From Microbispora sp. ZYX-F-249 (GTDB taxonomy: Bacteria > Actinomycetota > Actinomycetes > Streptosporangiales > Streptosporangiaceae), in NCBI RefSeq assembly GCF_039649665.1, contig NZ_JBDJAW010000004.1, positions 1 to 64,000 of the forward strand: a stretch of DNA of 64,000 nucleotides, given 5' to 3'. This document shows, piece by piece, positions 1-8,494 of the stretch. The notes beneath the pieces were generated by a model. That model did no database searches. It was not told the origin of the DNA and worked only from the letters and a program-made list of their open reading frames with translations. A program made the position numbers and the translations under genes. Numbering within the stretch: the first letter of the stretch is position 1; the number at the start of each line of letters is the position of its first letter.

Positions 1-32
1 TGCGGGCCCTGCACCCGTAGTCTGATCACTGA

Positions 33-67
33 ACCCGGTACTCCCCGGTTTTCCGGGAGTGCCGGGT
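33..67. terminator. GC-rich stem-loop flanked by TCTGATCAC repeats
   Basis: The arms ACCCGGTACTCC(C)CGG and CCGGGAGTGCCGGGT pair almost completely around a TTTT loop. The 9-mer TCTGATCAC occurs just before it (21-29) and again at its right edge (67-75). No T-tract follows, so it could be a U-less terminator of a gene off the left edge or a regulatory hairpin in the leader of the methyltransferase that starts at 106. Confidence 0.45.
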
Positions 68-105
68 CTGATCACGCTTAGCCGGCAGTGAGAACAGGAG
101 CACAG

Positions 106-939
106 ATGCCCGACGTGACGGGTCCCGAGCATCCCGAGCAGGTCCTGAAGCGGATCAACACCAAGGTCCCGCACCCCGCGCGCATCTACGACTACCTGCT
201 CGGCGGCAAGGACAACTACGCGGCCGACCGCGAGGCGGCCGAGCAACTCGTCAAGGTCTCGCCGGGCACGCGCGAGGGCGTCCGCGCCCATCGCGCCTTC
301 CTCCGCCGGGCGGTGCGTCATCTCGCCGTCGAAGCGGGGATGACGCAGTTCCTCGACCTCGGCACCGGCATCCCCACGCAGGGCAACACCCACGAGATCG
401 CGCAGCAGGCCAACCCCGAGGCCCGGGTGGCGTACGTGGACAACGACCCCATCGTCCTGGTGCACGGTCGCGCCCTGCTGACCGGCACCGGGGTGACCAC
501 CGTGATCGAGGCCGACATCCGGGAGCCGGAGAAGATCCTCACCCATCCCGAGGTGCTGGCCGTGATCGACTTCACCCGTCCGGTGGCCGTCATCCTGGCG
601 GGGGTCATGCACTTCATCACCGACCAGGAGGATCCGTACGGCCTGGTCGAGCGGTTCAAGGCCGCCGTGCCCTCGGGCAGCCATCTGCTGCTGTCGCACA
701 TCACGCTCGATTTCGCTCCCCAGGTGGGCGATGAGCTGACCAAGCCGTACGACAAGAGCACCGCGCCCATGGTGCCGCGCAGCCACGCCGAGGTGTCGAA
801 GTTCTTCGAGGGCTGGCAGCCGGTCGACCCCGGCATCGTCGAGGTGGTGCGGTGGCGCCCGGACGCGGCCGAGCGTCAGGAGCACATCCCGGGCGGGGGG
901 CACGCCTGGGCGTACGGCGGCATCGCGGTCAAGCCCTGA
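106..939 (+). CDS. SAM-dependent methyltransferase, DUF574 (SAV2177-like) family
   Basis: This is a 277-aa soluble protein of the actinobacterial DUF574 family of Rossmann-fold SAM methyltransferases, whose substrates are generally unknown. The family block is VPHPARIYDYLLGGKDNY followed by AADREAAEQ near the N-terminus. The SAM-binding loop FLDLGTGIPTQGNTHE and the acidic motif AYVDNDPIVLVH follow. I chose ATG at 106 because AGGAG precedes it by 5 nt; an in-frame GTG at 88 has no such site. A paralogue with the same motifs lies at 59740. Family assignment is firm, substrate unknown. Confidence 0.88.
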   Translation: MPDVTGPEHPEQVLKRINTKVPHPARIYDYLLGGKDNYAADREAAEQLVKVSPGTREGVRAHRAFLRRAVRHLAVEAGMTQFLDLGTGIPTQGNTHEIAQQANPEARVAYVDNDPIVLVHGRALLTGTGVTTVIEADIREPEKILTHPEVLAVIDFTRPVAVILAGVMHFITDQEDPYGLVERFKAAVPSGSHLLLSHITLDFAPQVGDELTKPYDKSTAPMVPRSHAEVSKFFEGWQPVDPGIVEVVRWRPDAAERQEHIPGGGHAWAYGGIAVKP

Positions 940-955
940 CCGAGGAGCCCCGCGT

Positions 956-1546
956 TCATCCCTCCGCGACCGGCCGGTACGTGCACACCTGGACGCCGGT
1001 GCCGCCGGTGGTCGCGGAGACCAGTTCGAGCCTGCGCCGCAGGCCGTCGCCGGGGAAGATCGACTTCCCGCCGCCGAGGATGACCGGCATGACGATCAGC
1101 CGGAGCTCGTCGGCCAGGCCCTCGTGCAGGAGGGTGCGTACGAGGCTCGGGCTCCCCATCACGACCAGGTCGCCCTCGCCGGACTCGCGCAGCTCCCGGA
1201 CGCGGGCGACGGCCCCCTCCCCGGGGATCCGCGTGGTGTTCCAGGCCAGCTCGTCGCCCAGCGTGTCCGACACCACATACTTCGGCAGCGCGTTCATCCG
1301 GTCGGCGAACGGGTCGCCGGCGCGCTCCGGCCACGCCGCCGCCATGTTCTGCCAGGTGCGGCGGCCGTAGAGCAGTCCTTCCGCCTTCTCCACCGTGTCG
1401 TCGAACGCGGCGCCGACGGTTTCGGCGTCGAAGAACGGGCCCACCCACCCGCCGTGGGCGAAGCCGCCGTCGGTGTCCTCTTCCGGACCGCCCGGCGCCT
1501 GCACGACGCCGTCCAGGCTCATGAACTCGATGACCACGATGCGCAT
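956..1546 (-). CDS. Dihydrofolate reductase family protein (RibD C-terminal-like)
   Basis: A 196-aa protein beginning MRIVVIEFMSLDGVVQAPGG, the typical opening of the YyaP/RibD-C branch of the dihydrofolate-reductase fold. Such proteins are NADPH-dependent reductases of mostly unassigned substrate, not the housekeeping DHFR. The segment GEGDLVVMGSPSLVRTLL and the later VMPVILGGGKSIFPG are the conserved cofactor-binding strands. The start at 1546 has GGAGAG upstream; an in-frame extension to 1660 reads through the AT-rich intergenic DNA and is unlikely. It is convergent with the methyltransferase and divergent from the glycosyltransferase. Confidence 0.87.
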   Translation of the reverse strand: MRIVVIEFMSLDGVVQAPGGPEEDTDGGFAHGGWVGPFFDAETVGAAFDDTVEKAEGLLYGRRTWQNMAAAWPERAGDPFADRMNALPKYVVSDTLGDELAWNTTRIPGEGAVARVRELRESGEGDLVVMGSPSLVRTLLHEGLADELRLIVMPVILGGGKSIFPGDGLRRRLELVSATTGGTGVQVCTYRPVAEG

Positions 1547-1589
1547 CGCGCTCTCCTTCGCGGGTTTCCTCGATCGGATGGCTCCACCA

Positions 1590-1630
1590 TAGTTACCGAC
1601 AAATAAAATTGTCAAGGCAGTTAGAATGAT
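1590..1630. promoter_or_regulatory. AT-rich divergent promoter region
   Basis: A short island rich in A and T (ACAAATAAAATTGTCAAGG) sits between the divergent reductase and glycosyltransferase genes and stands out from the GC-rich surroundings. TAGAAT at 1622-1627 resembles an actinobacterial -10 element reading rightward. No well-spaced -35 could be assigned. Confidence 0.35.
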
Positions 1631-1658
1631 CGGATGCTCTTCTGGGCATGCCCTGCTC

Positions 1659-2702
1659 ATGGGGGGCGTACGGGTGGGACTCCTGGTGGACAGCGACGCC
1701 TACGGCGGCGCGGAAGTCTACGTACGGCAGCTGCTGCGCCGTCTTCCACCGTCGATCGAGCGTCATCTGGTCGTGGCCGAGCCGGTGGCGCCGCGGTTCC
1801 TCGACCTGGCGGACAGATGCGCGTCCCTGACGCGGATGCCGCTCGCGCGCGGCCGGACGCAGGCGTCCGAACTGCCGCCGCTGCTGCGCGGGATCGGCGC
1901 GGACGTGTGGTGCGTCAACCTCGTGGACCCGGCCGGCAACCGCGCCGCCCTCGGCGCCGCGTGCGCGGCGGCGCCGACCGTGGCGGTCCTGCACATGCCC
2001 GGCGAGGCGGACGGACTGCGGGAGCTGTACGCGAAGGCGGCCGCCGTCGTGACGGTGTCCGAGGAGATCACCGGGCTCCTGCGCGACGACCTGGGCCTGC
2101 CGGCCGACCGGGTGGTCCACGTGCGCAGCGGCGTCGACGTGCCCGAACGGGTGGTTCGACCCGCGCGAGACGGCGGGCCGCTCCGCGTCGGCGCGGTGGG
2201 CCGGCTGACCGGTCAGAAGGGGTTCGACCTTCTGATCCCGGCGGTGGCCGAACTGGTCCGCGGGGGGCATCGGCTCACCGTGGAGATCGCGGGCGAGGGA
2301 CGCGACCACGCCGCGCTCGTCCGCGCCGCGGCGGGGCTGCCGATCCGGTTCGCGGGATTCGTCCGGGACGTGCCCGCCATGCTGTCGTGCCTGGACGTCT
2401 TCTGCCTGCCGTCCCGCCGGGAGGGTCTGCCGTTGGCCCTGCTGGAGGCCATGGCGCACGGCCTGCCCTGCGTCGCGACGGACGTCGGCGACGTCGCGGC
2501 GGCCGTGGGGGACGGCGCCCTCGTCGTGCCGCCGGGGGACGTGCCGGCGCTGACCAGGGCGTTGGAGGCGCTCCTGGCCGACGGGGAGGCACGGCGGCGG
2601 CTGGGGACCAGAGCCCGCGCGGTGGCGGTGCGCCGCTTCGACGCCGCCGCCATGGCGGAGACCGTGGCGCGGATCCTGCTCCGGATAGGCGGTGCGCCGT
2701 GA
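1659..2702 (+). CDS. Glycosyltransferase family 4 (GT-B)
   Basis: A retaining GT-B glycosyltransferase of about 347 aa that would transfer a sugar from a nucleotide donor in the cytoplasm. The N-terminal acceptor domain opens with VRVGLLVDSDAYGGAEVYV. The donor domain contains GRLTGQKGFDLL and the EX7E-type motif REGLPLALLEAMAHGLP. An upstream in-frame ATG at 1626 exists; 1659 places the first beta strand right after the start, but no strong ribosome site decides between them. Its stop overlaps the GTG of the next gene (GTGA at 2699-2702), indicating translational coupling. The pathway is probably surface polysaccharide or natural-product glycosylation; acceptor unknown. Confidence 0.85.
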   Translation: MGGVRVGLLVDSDAYGGAEVYVRQLLRRLPPSIERHLVVAEPVAPRFLDLADRCASLTRMPLARGRTQASELPPLLRGIGADVWCVNLVDPAGNRAALGAACAAAPTVAVLHMPGEADGLRELYAKAAAVVTVSEEITGLLRDDLGLPADRVVHVRSGVDVPERVVRPARDGGPLRVGAVGRLTGQKGFDLLIPAVAELVRGGHRLTVEIAGEGRDHAALVRAAAGLPIRFAGFVRDVPAMLSCLDVFCLPSRREGLPLALLEAMAHGLPCVATDVGDVAAAVGDGALVVPPGDVPALTRALEALLADGEARRRLGTRARAVAVRRFDAAAMAETVARILLRIGGAP

Positions 2703-4497
2703 GCAGGCCCGCCATCTCCGTGATCATGCCGACGTACCGCCAGGCGGCGTTCCTCCCGCGCGCCGCCGGCAGCCTGCTGGCACAGACGACGCGCGACTGG
2801 GAACTGGTGATCGTCGACGACGGGTCGCCGGACGACACCCGGGAGGCCGCCGGGCGGCTTCTCCACGACCCCCGGGTGCGTTACCTGCGGCTGGCGCGCA
2901 ACCGGGGGCTGGGCGCGGCGCTCAACAGCGGGCTCGCCCTGGCCGCCGCGCCGGTGATCGCCTATCTGCCGTCCGACGACCTGTACGACCCCGGCCACCT
3001 GGCGGCGCTGCTCGGCGTGCTGGCCGACCCCGCCGTCCTCATGGCCGTCTCGGGGGCCCGTGGCCGGCGGGACGGCCACCACCTCCAGCTGGTGCAGGTG
3101 GCCCACCGGGCCGTACCCGACCGGTGGACCGAACGCGCCGAACTGGAGAGCGACGACCTCGACCGGCTCTACTGGGCGCGGCTGCGCGCCCGGGGCGGCC
3201 TGCGCGTCACCGGCCGCGTCACCTGCACCTGGACCGACCACCCCGGCCAGCGGCACAAGGCCATCCGGGAGGCGTACGACGGCGGGCTCAACGTCTTCCG
3301 GTCGCGCTACGAGGTGGCGGCCCCGCTGCGCTTCCACTCGACCGACAGCGGCGAGGTCGACGAGGTCGCGTTGTACGACCGGTTCCGGCGCCGGAGCATG
3401 CCACCCGCGGCCGACGGCCTGACGATCCTGCTCGTCGGGGAGCTGGCCTACAACCCCGAGCGGGTGCTCGCCCTGGCCGAGCGCGGACACCGCTTGTACG
3501 GCCTGTGGACGCGGGACGGCCTCGGCTGCAACACCGTGGGCCCGTGCCGTTCGGGCACGTCACCGACCTGCCGCGGGACGACTGGCGGCGGGCGGCCCGC
3601 CGGGTCCGGCCGGATGTGGTCTACGCGCTGCTCAACTGGCGGGCGGTGCCCTTCTGCCACGAGGTCCTGCGCGCGCTGCCCGGGATCCCGTTCGTGTGGC
3701 ACTTCAAGGAGGCGCCCCAGCACAGCATCCGCCGCGGGGAGTGGCCGCTGCTCGCCGAGCTGGCCACCCGGTCGGCCGCCCAGCTCTACTGCTCGCCGGA
3801 GGAGCGGGAGTGGTTCCTCGCGGCACTCCCCGGCGCCGTCGATCCCGGGCGCGCGTACGTCATGGACGGCGACCTGCCCAAGGCCGACTGGTTCGAGGGC
3901 GTGCCCGCCGGGCCGGGCGGCGACGGCGAGGTGCACACGGTCGTGCTCGGCCGCCCGCTCGGGCTCGACGCCGAGTCCGTCGCCGCGCTCGCCCGGCGCG
4001 GGGTCCACGTCCATCTGCACGGCCTGGTGACCGCGCCCGGCGTGAAGGGCGCCTGGGCGTCGTGGCTGCCGCGGGCCGTCGAGGCCGCCCCCGGCCGGGT
4101 CCACGTCCACCCTCATGTGGACCAGCGTGACTGGGTGCGCGTCCTGTCGCGCTACGACGCCGGCTGGCTGCACCGCGTCCGCAGCGCCAACGGCGGTGAC
4201 CTGCGCGTGGCCACCTGGGACGACCTGAACCTCCCGGCCCGCATCCCGCCCCTGATGGCCGCCGGCGTGCCGCTCCTGCAGCAGCGCAGCCCCGGCTGCC
4301 GGGTGGCCGCCGACCGGCTGATCGAGGAGACCGGCGCCGGGCTGCTCTACGACGATCTCGACGGCCTCGCCGACCGGCTGCGGGATGCCGCCGCGCTCCG
4401 TCGCGCCCGGGACGCGGTGGCCGCGCACCGGTCCTCGTTCACCTTCGACGCCCACGCCGACCGGCTGGTCGGGCTGTTCCGCGAGGTGTGCCGCTGA
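2699..4497 (+). pseudogene. Two-domain glycosyltransferase (GT2 + GT-B-like), frameshifted
   Basis: Reading begins at GTG 2699 with a GT2 domain: AISVIMPTYRQAAFLPRAA, the nucleotide-binding VIVDDGSPDD, and the later metal-site-like LPSDDLYDP. A second, GT-B-like domain begins near LTILLVGELAYNPERVLAL. The frame breaks at about 3544: the first frame ends sensibly at LGCNTVGP, and the natural continuation VPFGHVTDLPRDDWRRAAR lies in another frame that runs cleanly to 4497. Adding one G in GGGCCCGTGCC restores a product of about 599 aa. Without it the first frame runs on to 4030 as nonsense. It may be a real mutation or a sequencing deletion. The 3' end overlaps the convergent GT4 gene by 59 nt. 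Confidence 0.75.
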
Positions 4498-5710
4498 CGG
4501 CCTCGGCGTAGAGTCCGAGCAGCGCGGCCAGGTGACGGGCCGGGTCGTGCCTCCGGGCGACCTCGCGCCGGGCGGCGGCTCCGAGCTCGCGGGCGCGTAC
4601 GGGATCGGCCGCGAGGCGGAGCATCGCCGCGGCCAGCGCGTCCGCGTCGCCCGGAGGCACGAGCAGGCCGGTACGCCCGTCGTCCACCAGCTCCGGCAGC
4701 CCGCCGATCCGCGAGGCCACCACGGGCACCCCGGCGACGGCCGCCTCCAGCACGCTCATCGGGCAGTTCTCGTACCAGAGCGCGGGCAGGAGAGCGGCGG
4801 TGGCACCGTCGTACGCCGCCGCCAGGGCACCCGGCCCGGCGAACCCGCGCAGCCGTACGGGCAGCGCCTCGCCGGCCACCCGGCGGCGCAGCGCTCCCTC
4901 GGCCCGGCCCGAGCCGTAGACGTCCACGGTCACGCCCGGCGGCAGGCCGCGGGCGGCGGTCAGCAGGACGTCCAGCCCCTTCTCGGGGACGAGCCGGCCG
5001 CAGTAGAGGAAGCGCGCGGGCCGGGTGGGCGCGGCCGCCGGGCGCCCGAGCGGCAGCACCGGGTTCGGCAGCACGACCAGGCGGTCCTCGGGCAGTCCCC
5101 CCTCGGCCATCCGGTCGCGGAGGAACGCGCTCGGCGCCAGGAACAGCCGCACCGGCCGCCACCAGCCGCACAACCGGCCCAGCCCGGCCTCGACGCCCGC
5201 CGCGGCGGCCCGCCAGGCCGAGCCCTCGCCCGCCAGGCAGCCGTGCCGCAGGGCGTTGGTCAGCCTGCCGCCGCGCAGGCACCGCTCACAGGGACGGCCC
5301 CCGGTGAACAGCCGGTAGTTCGGGCAGACGGCCTTGTAGTCGTGCAACGTCATCACGACCGGCACGCGGTGGCGGCGCAGCGCGGACAGCACCGACAGCG
5401 TCAGGAACTCGTGCACGTGGTGGACGTGCGCCACGTCCGGCCGTGCCACCGCCAGCAGGGACTCCAGCGCCCGGCGGGCGGGCCGGCTGTAGGCGCCCGC
5501 GAGCCGCCGCCCCGGCTCCGTACGCGCCGCCGCTCCGGCGGGCGGCGGGAACCAGGCCGCCCAGGGAGTCGCAAGCGTCCCGGGCTCGGCCGTCGCGAAC
5601 GGCACCACCTCGTGGCCCGCGTCGCGCAGCAGCCGCTCGGTGAGCGCCACCACCGTCTCCGCGCCGCCCGGTCCCGGCGTGTAATGCCCCGTCACCAGCA
5701 GCACGCGCAT
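4439..5710 (-). CDS. Glycosyltransferase family 4 (GT-B)
   Basis: A 423-aa GT4 enzyme. The N-terminal domain starts MRVLLVTGHYTPGPGGAETV and contains HVHHVHEFL and a cysteine-bearing stretch CPNYRLFTGGRPCERCLRGG seen in many exopolysaccharide GT4 enzymes. The donor domain has YCGRLVPEKGLDVLL and the EX7E-type ENCPMSVLEAAVAGVPVVAS. The start ATG at 5710 overlaps the upstream dehydrogenase stop by one base (TGATG), so the genes are coupled. The last 20 residues are basic (ending GRRGRRR) and encoded inside the 59-nt overlap with the convergent GT gene. It probably works with the adjacent dehydrogenase and Gfo/Idh/MocA genes on a dedicated sugar. Confidence 0.86.
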   Translation of the reverse strand: MRVLLVTGHYTPGPGGAETVVALTERLLRDAGHEVVPFATAEPGTLATPWAAWFPPPAGAAARTEPGRRLAGAYSRPARRALESLLAVARPDVAHVHHVHEFLTLSVLSALRRHRVPVVMTLHDYKAVCPNYRLFTGGRPCERCLRGGRLTNALRHGCLAGEGSAWRAAAAGVEAGLGRLCGWWRPVRLFLAPSAFLRDRMAEGGLPEDRLVVLPNPVLPLGRPAAAPTRPARFLYCGRLVPEKGLDVLLTAARGLPPGVTVDVYGSGRAEGALRRRVAGEALPVRLRGFAGPGALAAAYDGATAALLPALWYENCPMSVLEAAVAGVPVVASRIGGLPELVDDGRTGLLVPPGDADALAAAMLRLAADPVRARELGAAARREVARRHDPARHLAALLGLYAEAVSGTPRGTARPAGRRGRRR

Positions 5711-6777
5711 CAGAACGTGAACACCGCCTGGATGACGTGCCGGCGGCGGGCCGCGAGGTCGCGCAGGAAGCCGGGTGCGTCCTCCAGTGGAAGAACGTCG
5801 GTCACGAGATGCCGGCGGATGGCGACGGAATGGGCCCGCAGGAGACCGAGGGCCGCGGCGGACAGGTCGGCGCGGGTCCACGGGCATCCGGGCGGCACAC
5901 GGGAGATCTGCGCGCACCGCAGGGTCAGGCCGTTGTGGTGGAACTCCTCGCCCAGCCGCACCTCGGCCGCGCCGTCCTGGTAGAACGCCAGGTCGACCAC
6001 GGTCCCCTGCGGCCGGAGCGCACGCAGCGCCGTACGCAGGGCCGCCGCCCGTCCCCGGCACTGGAACACGAGGTCGGCGCCGGGCTCGGGGCGGCGCCAC
6101 CGCGTCTTGCACCACCGCGCGGCATCGTGCTCACCTTCGTCCACCACGGCGCAGCCCAGCGCCGCGGCGACGGCGAGCCGCCGGGGGTCGGGGTCGGCGA
6201 CCGCCACGTCGGCCGCGCCGTGGTGCAGCGCGAACAGCGCGGTCAGCAGCCCCACCACACCGGCTCCCGTCACCAGGATCCGGCGGCCCGCGACCCCGGC
6301 CGCCGGTTCCCCCGCCCCGGACGCGTGGAGCAGCCCGTTGACGCAGATCGGCCCCATCTGCGCCGCGTAGACGCCGACCATCGGGTCGAGGTCGTCCGGC
6401 AGCGGCACGACGTGGTCACGCGCCGGGTGCGCGCGATGCGCGCTGCGGTGCCCGTACGCCATGGCCACCAGCGCCCCCGCCGGGACGGCGGCGCAGCGGC
6501 TGCGCCTCACCCGGCCCACCTCCATGTAGCCCAGGGCTCGGATCGGGTAGCGCGCGGTCGGGGCGCCCTCCTCGAACAGCCGCGTCTCCCGGTCGAAGCG
6601 GCGGTGCAGGAAGGGGCTCGTCCCTTTGACCGCGGCCAGTTCCGTGCCCGCCGACAGGCCGCTGAACAGGGTCTCCACGTCGAACTCGCCCTCGTGGGGC
6701 TCTCCCGGGGGCGCGGGCTCGGTGAAGACGCACGGCTCGCCGGCCGCCCGGACGCCGAGGGAGCGAACCTCATCCAT
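5710..6777 (-). CDS. Medium-chain dehydrogenase, threonine dehydrogenase-like
   Basis: A 355-aa MDR-superfamily protein with an N-terminal GroES-like domain and a Rossmann domain (VTGAGVVGLLTALFALHHGA). The catalytic zinc cysteine is absent: the usual Cys-Gly-Thr region reads GLSAGTELAAVKG. This matches the branch that occurs with Gfo/Idh/MocA oxidoreductases in polysaccharide clusters, where a role in sugar dehydrogenation is assumed. It overlaps the Gfo/Idh/MocA gene upstream by 8 nt and the GT4 gene downstream by 1 nt. Substrate is unknown. Confidence 0.8.
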   Translation of the reverse strand: MDEVRSLGVRAAGEPCVFTEPAPPGEPHEGEFDVETLFSGLSAGTELAAVKGTSPFLHRRFDRETRLFEEGAPTARYPIRALGYMEVGRVRRSRCAAVPAGALVAMAYGHRSAHRAHPARDHVVPLPDDLDPMVGVYAAQMGPICVNGLLHASGAGEPAAGVAGRRILVTGAGVVGLLTALFALHHGAADVAVADPDPRRLAVAAALGCAVVDEGEHDAARWCKTRWRRPEPGADLVFQCRGRAAALRTALRALRPQGTVVDLAFYQDGAAEVRLGEEFHHNGLTLRCAQISRVPPGCPWTRADLSAAALGLLRAHSVAIRRHLVTDVLPLEDAPGFLRDLAARRRHVIQAVFTF

Positions 6778-7719
6778 GGCCGGCCTTCCCCGCGGCGGCG
6801 CAGGCGAGCCTGTGGGTCTTCAGCGCCTCGTCGTACGGCGCCCGGATGCGGCACGGACCCCCGCGTACCGCCTCGACGAAGTCGGCGTCCTCACGTTCGA
6901 ACGGGTCGCGCTCGGCCCCGACCGACCAGCGCCGCCTGCCCTCGTCCACGGTCAGCTCCCGCTCGGACAACACACCGTGCGGCCCTGGCAGAAGAACTCG
7001 ATCCCGATGCGGTAGCCCGCGGCGAGCACGGACGTCGCGGCGATCGCGCCGGTGGCCCCGGACGCGAACCGCAGCGTCGAGGTGACCGCCCGGTGGATCT
7101 CACCGGGCTCCGCGCCGGGCCGGTGGGCGCCCGTCGCGTGCGCCACCTCCACCTCTCCCGCCAGGAGCCGGGCCAGGTCGAACAGATGGGTGCCCTGCTC
7201 GACCAGCTGCCCGCCCGACTGGTCCTGCCGCGCCCACCAGCCGGTTCCCGGCGTACGGTCCAGCCAGAAGCCGAGCACCAGCAGCGGCGGGGTGTCGGCG
7301 AGGAGCCCGGCCGCCCGCTCCACCGTGTCGAGATAGCGCCAGTGGTAGCCGGTCGCCGTGACGACGCCCGCCGCCCGGACCGCCTCCGCGATCTCCTCGG
7401 CGGTCCGCAGGTCGCAGGCCACGGGCTTCTCGACGAAGAACGGCAGCCGTCGCGCCAGCACGGCCCGCTCGGGCTCGCCGTGCGCGCCGGGAGGGACGCA
7501 GATGTAGACCGCGTCGAGGCTCTCCCGGTCGAGCATCTCGCCGTACGACCCGTAGGGCCGGGCGCCGGTGGCCTCGGCGAACCGCAGCGCGCGGTCGGCT
7601 CGGGGGTCGGCGACCGCGCCGATCCGCACGTCCGGCAGCCGGGCGAGCGACCCGGCGTGCCGGCCGGCCACATAGCCCGCGCCGACGAATCCCAGCCTGA
7701 CGGCCCGGTCTTTCCTCAC
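6770..7719 (-). pseudogene. Gfo/Idh/MocA family oxidoreductase, frameshifted
   Basis: The first 245 or so residues are a clean NAD(P)-dependent sugar oxidoreductase: VRLGFVGAGYVAGRHAGSLA (Rossmann), VYICVPPGAHGEPERAVL, FFVEKPVACDL (the conserved EKP) and the substrate-domain motif GGQLVEQGTHLFDLARLL. At about 6965 the frame ends in ...GRTVCCPSGS and a stop at 6952. The expected C-terminus (LSERELTVDEGRRRWSVG... to 6770) lies in another frame. The total of 950 nt needs one added base (or two removed, in GTGTGTTG) to be read through. The start is taken at GTG 7719, 11 nt after the NmrA stop. It is the second single-base break in this cluster. Confidence 0.75.
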
Positions 7720-7729
7720 ATTCCGGTAC

Positions 7730-8494
7730 CTACCCGAACAAAGACCCCAGAGCACGTGAGACGACCGTCTCGGCGGACCGGCCGAGCACCCGTTCCAGGT
7801 CGTCGGTCCGCCGCTCCAGCATCCCCGCGCGGATCTGGGCGTTGATCCAGCTCATCGGGCCCGGCCCGGCGTCGGGCACCTCGCGATAGGGGACGCCGAG
7901 CGCCTCGGCCACCTCGGGATAGCTCCACAGGGGCCCGGTGAAGTCGTAGGCCCGGCCCAGGTGTCCCTCACCGGTCAGCACGTTGGCCGCCGCCTCCGCG
8001 AGATCCGACCGGAACACCGTGTTCAGGCCGCGCCCGCCGGTGCTGCTGGTGATCTCACCATCGACGACCCGCGGGACGAACGCGTCGCTGTAGAAGGGAT
8101 GGCGCAGGAACGTGTACGGCAGGCCGCTGCGGAGTATGGCCTGCTCGGTGGCGTGGTATGCCTCCGTCATGCCGGTGGCGGCGACGCCGGCCCCCAGGAA
8201 GCTGGTGAAGACGACCGCGCCGACACCGGCCTCCTTGGCCGCGGTCACCGCGTTCAGGTGCTGCCCGATCCTGCGGGCGGTGTCGAGCTCCGGAGAGGAG
8301 ATCAGGAGCAGACGGGCGGCTCCGTCGAACGCCTCGCGCAGACTCGCCGGCTCGTCGTAGTCACCGCGGCGCGCCGGCACGCCCTCGGGCGCGCGGCCGG
8401 GGTCGCGCACCGCGGCCACCACCTCCGTACGGGTGCGTAGATGCTCGATGACGAGGCGGCCGAGCGCGCCGGAGGCGGCCGAAATAACGATCAT
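7730..8494 (-). CDS. NmrA/SDR-type NAD(P)-binding protein
   Basis: A 254-aa atypical short-chain dehydrogenase of the NmrA/QorB type. The N-terminus MIVISAASGALGRLVIEHL is a glycine-rich dinucleotide-binding loop, followed by VAAVRDPGRAPEGV and RLLLISSPE. Members act as NAD(P)H-dependent quinone reductases or redox sensors. The start ATG at 8494 overlaps the patatin stop by 4 nt (ATGA), so the two are probably cotranscribed. The sugar genes downstream start 11 nt after its stop, so the transcript may continue into them. Confidence 0.83.
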   Translation of the reverse strand: MIVISAASGALGRLVIEHLRTRTEVVAAVRDPGRAPEGVPARRGDYDEPASLREAFDGAARLLLISSPELDTARRIGQHLNAVTAAKEAGVGAVVFTSFLGAGVAATGMTEAYHATEQAILRSGLPYTFLRHPFYSDAFVPRVVDGEITSSTGGRGLNTVFRSDLAEAAANVLTGEGHLGRAYDFTGPLWSYPEVAEALGVPYREVPDAGPGPMSWINAQIRAGMLERRTDDLERVLGRSAETVVSRALGSLFG

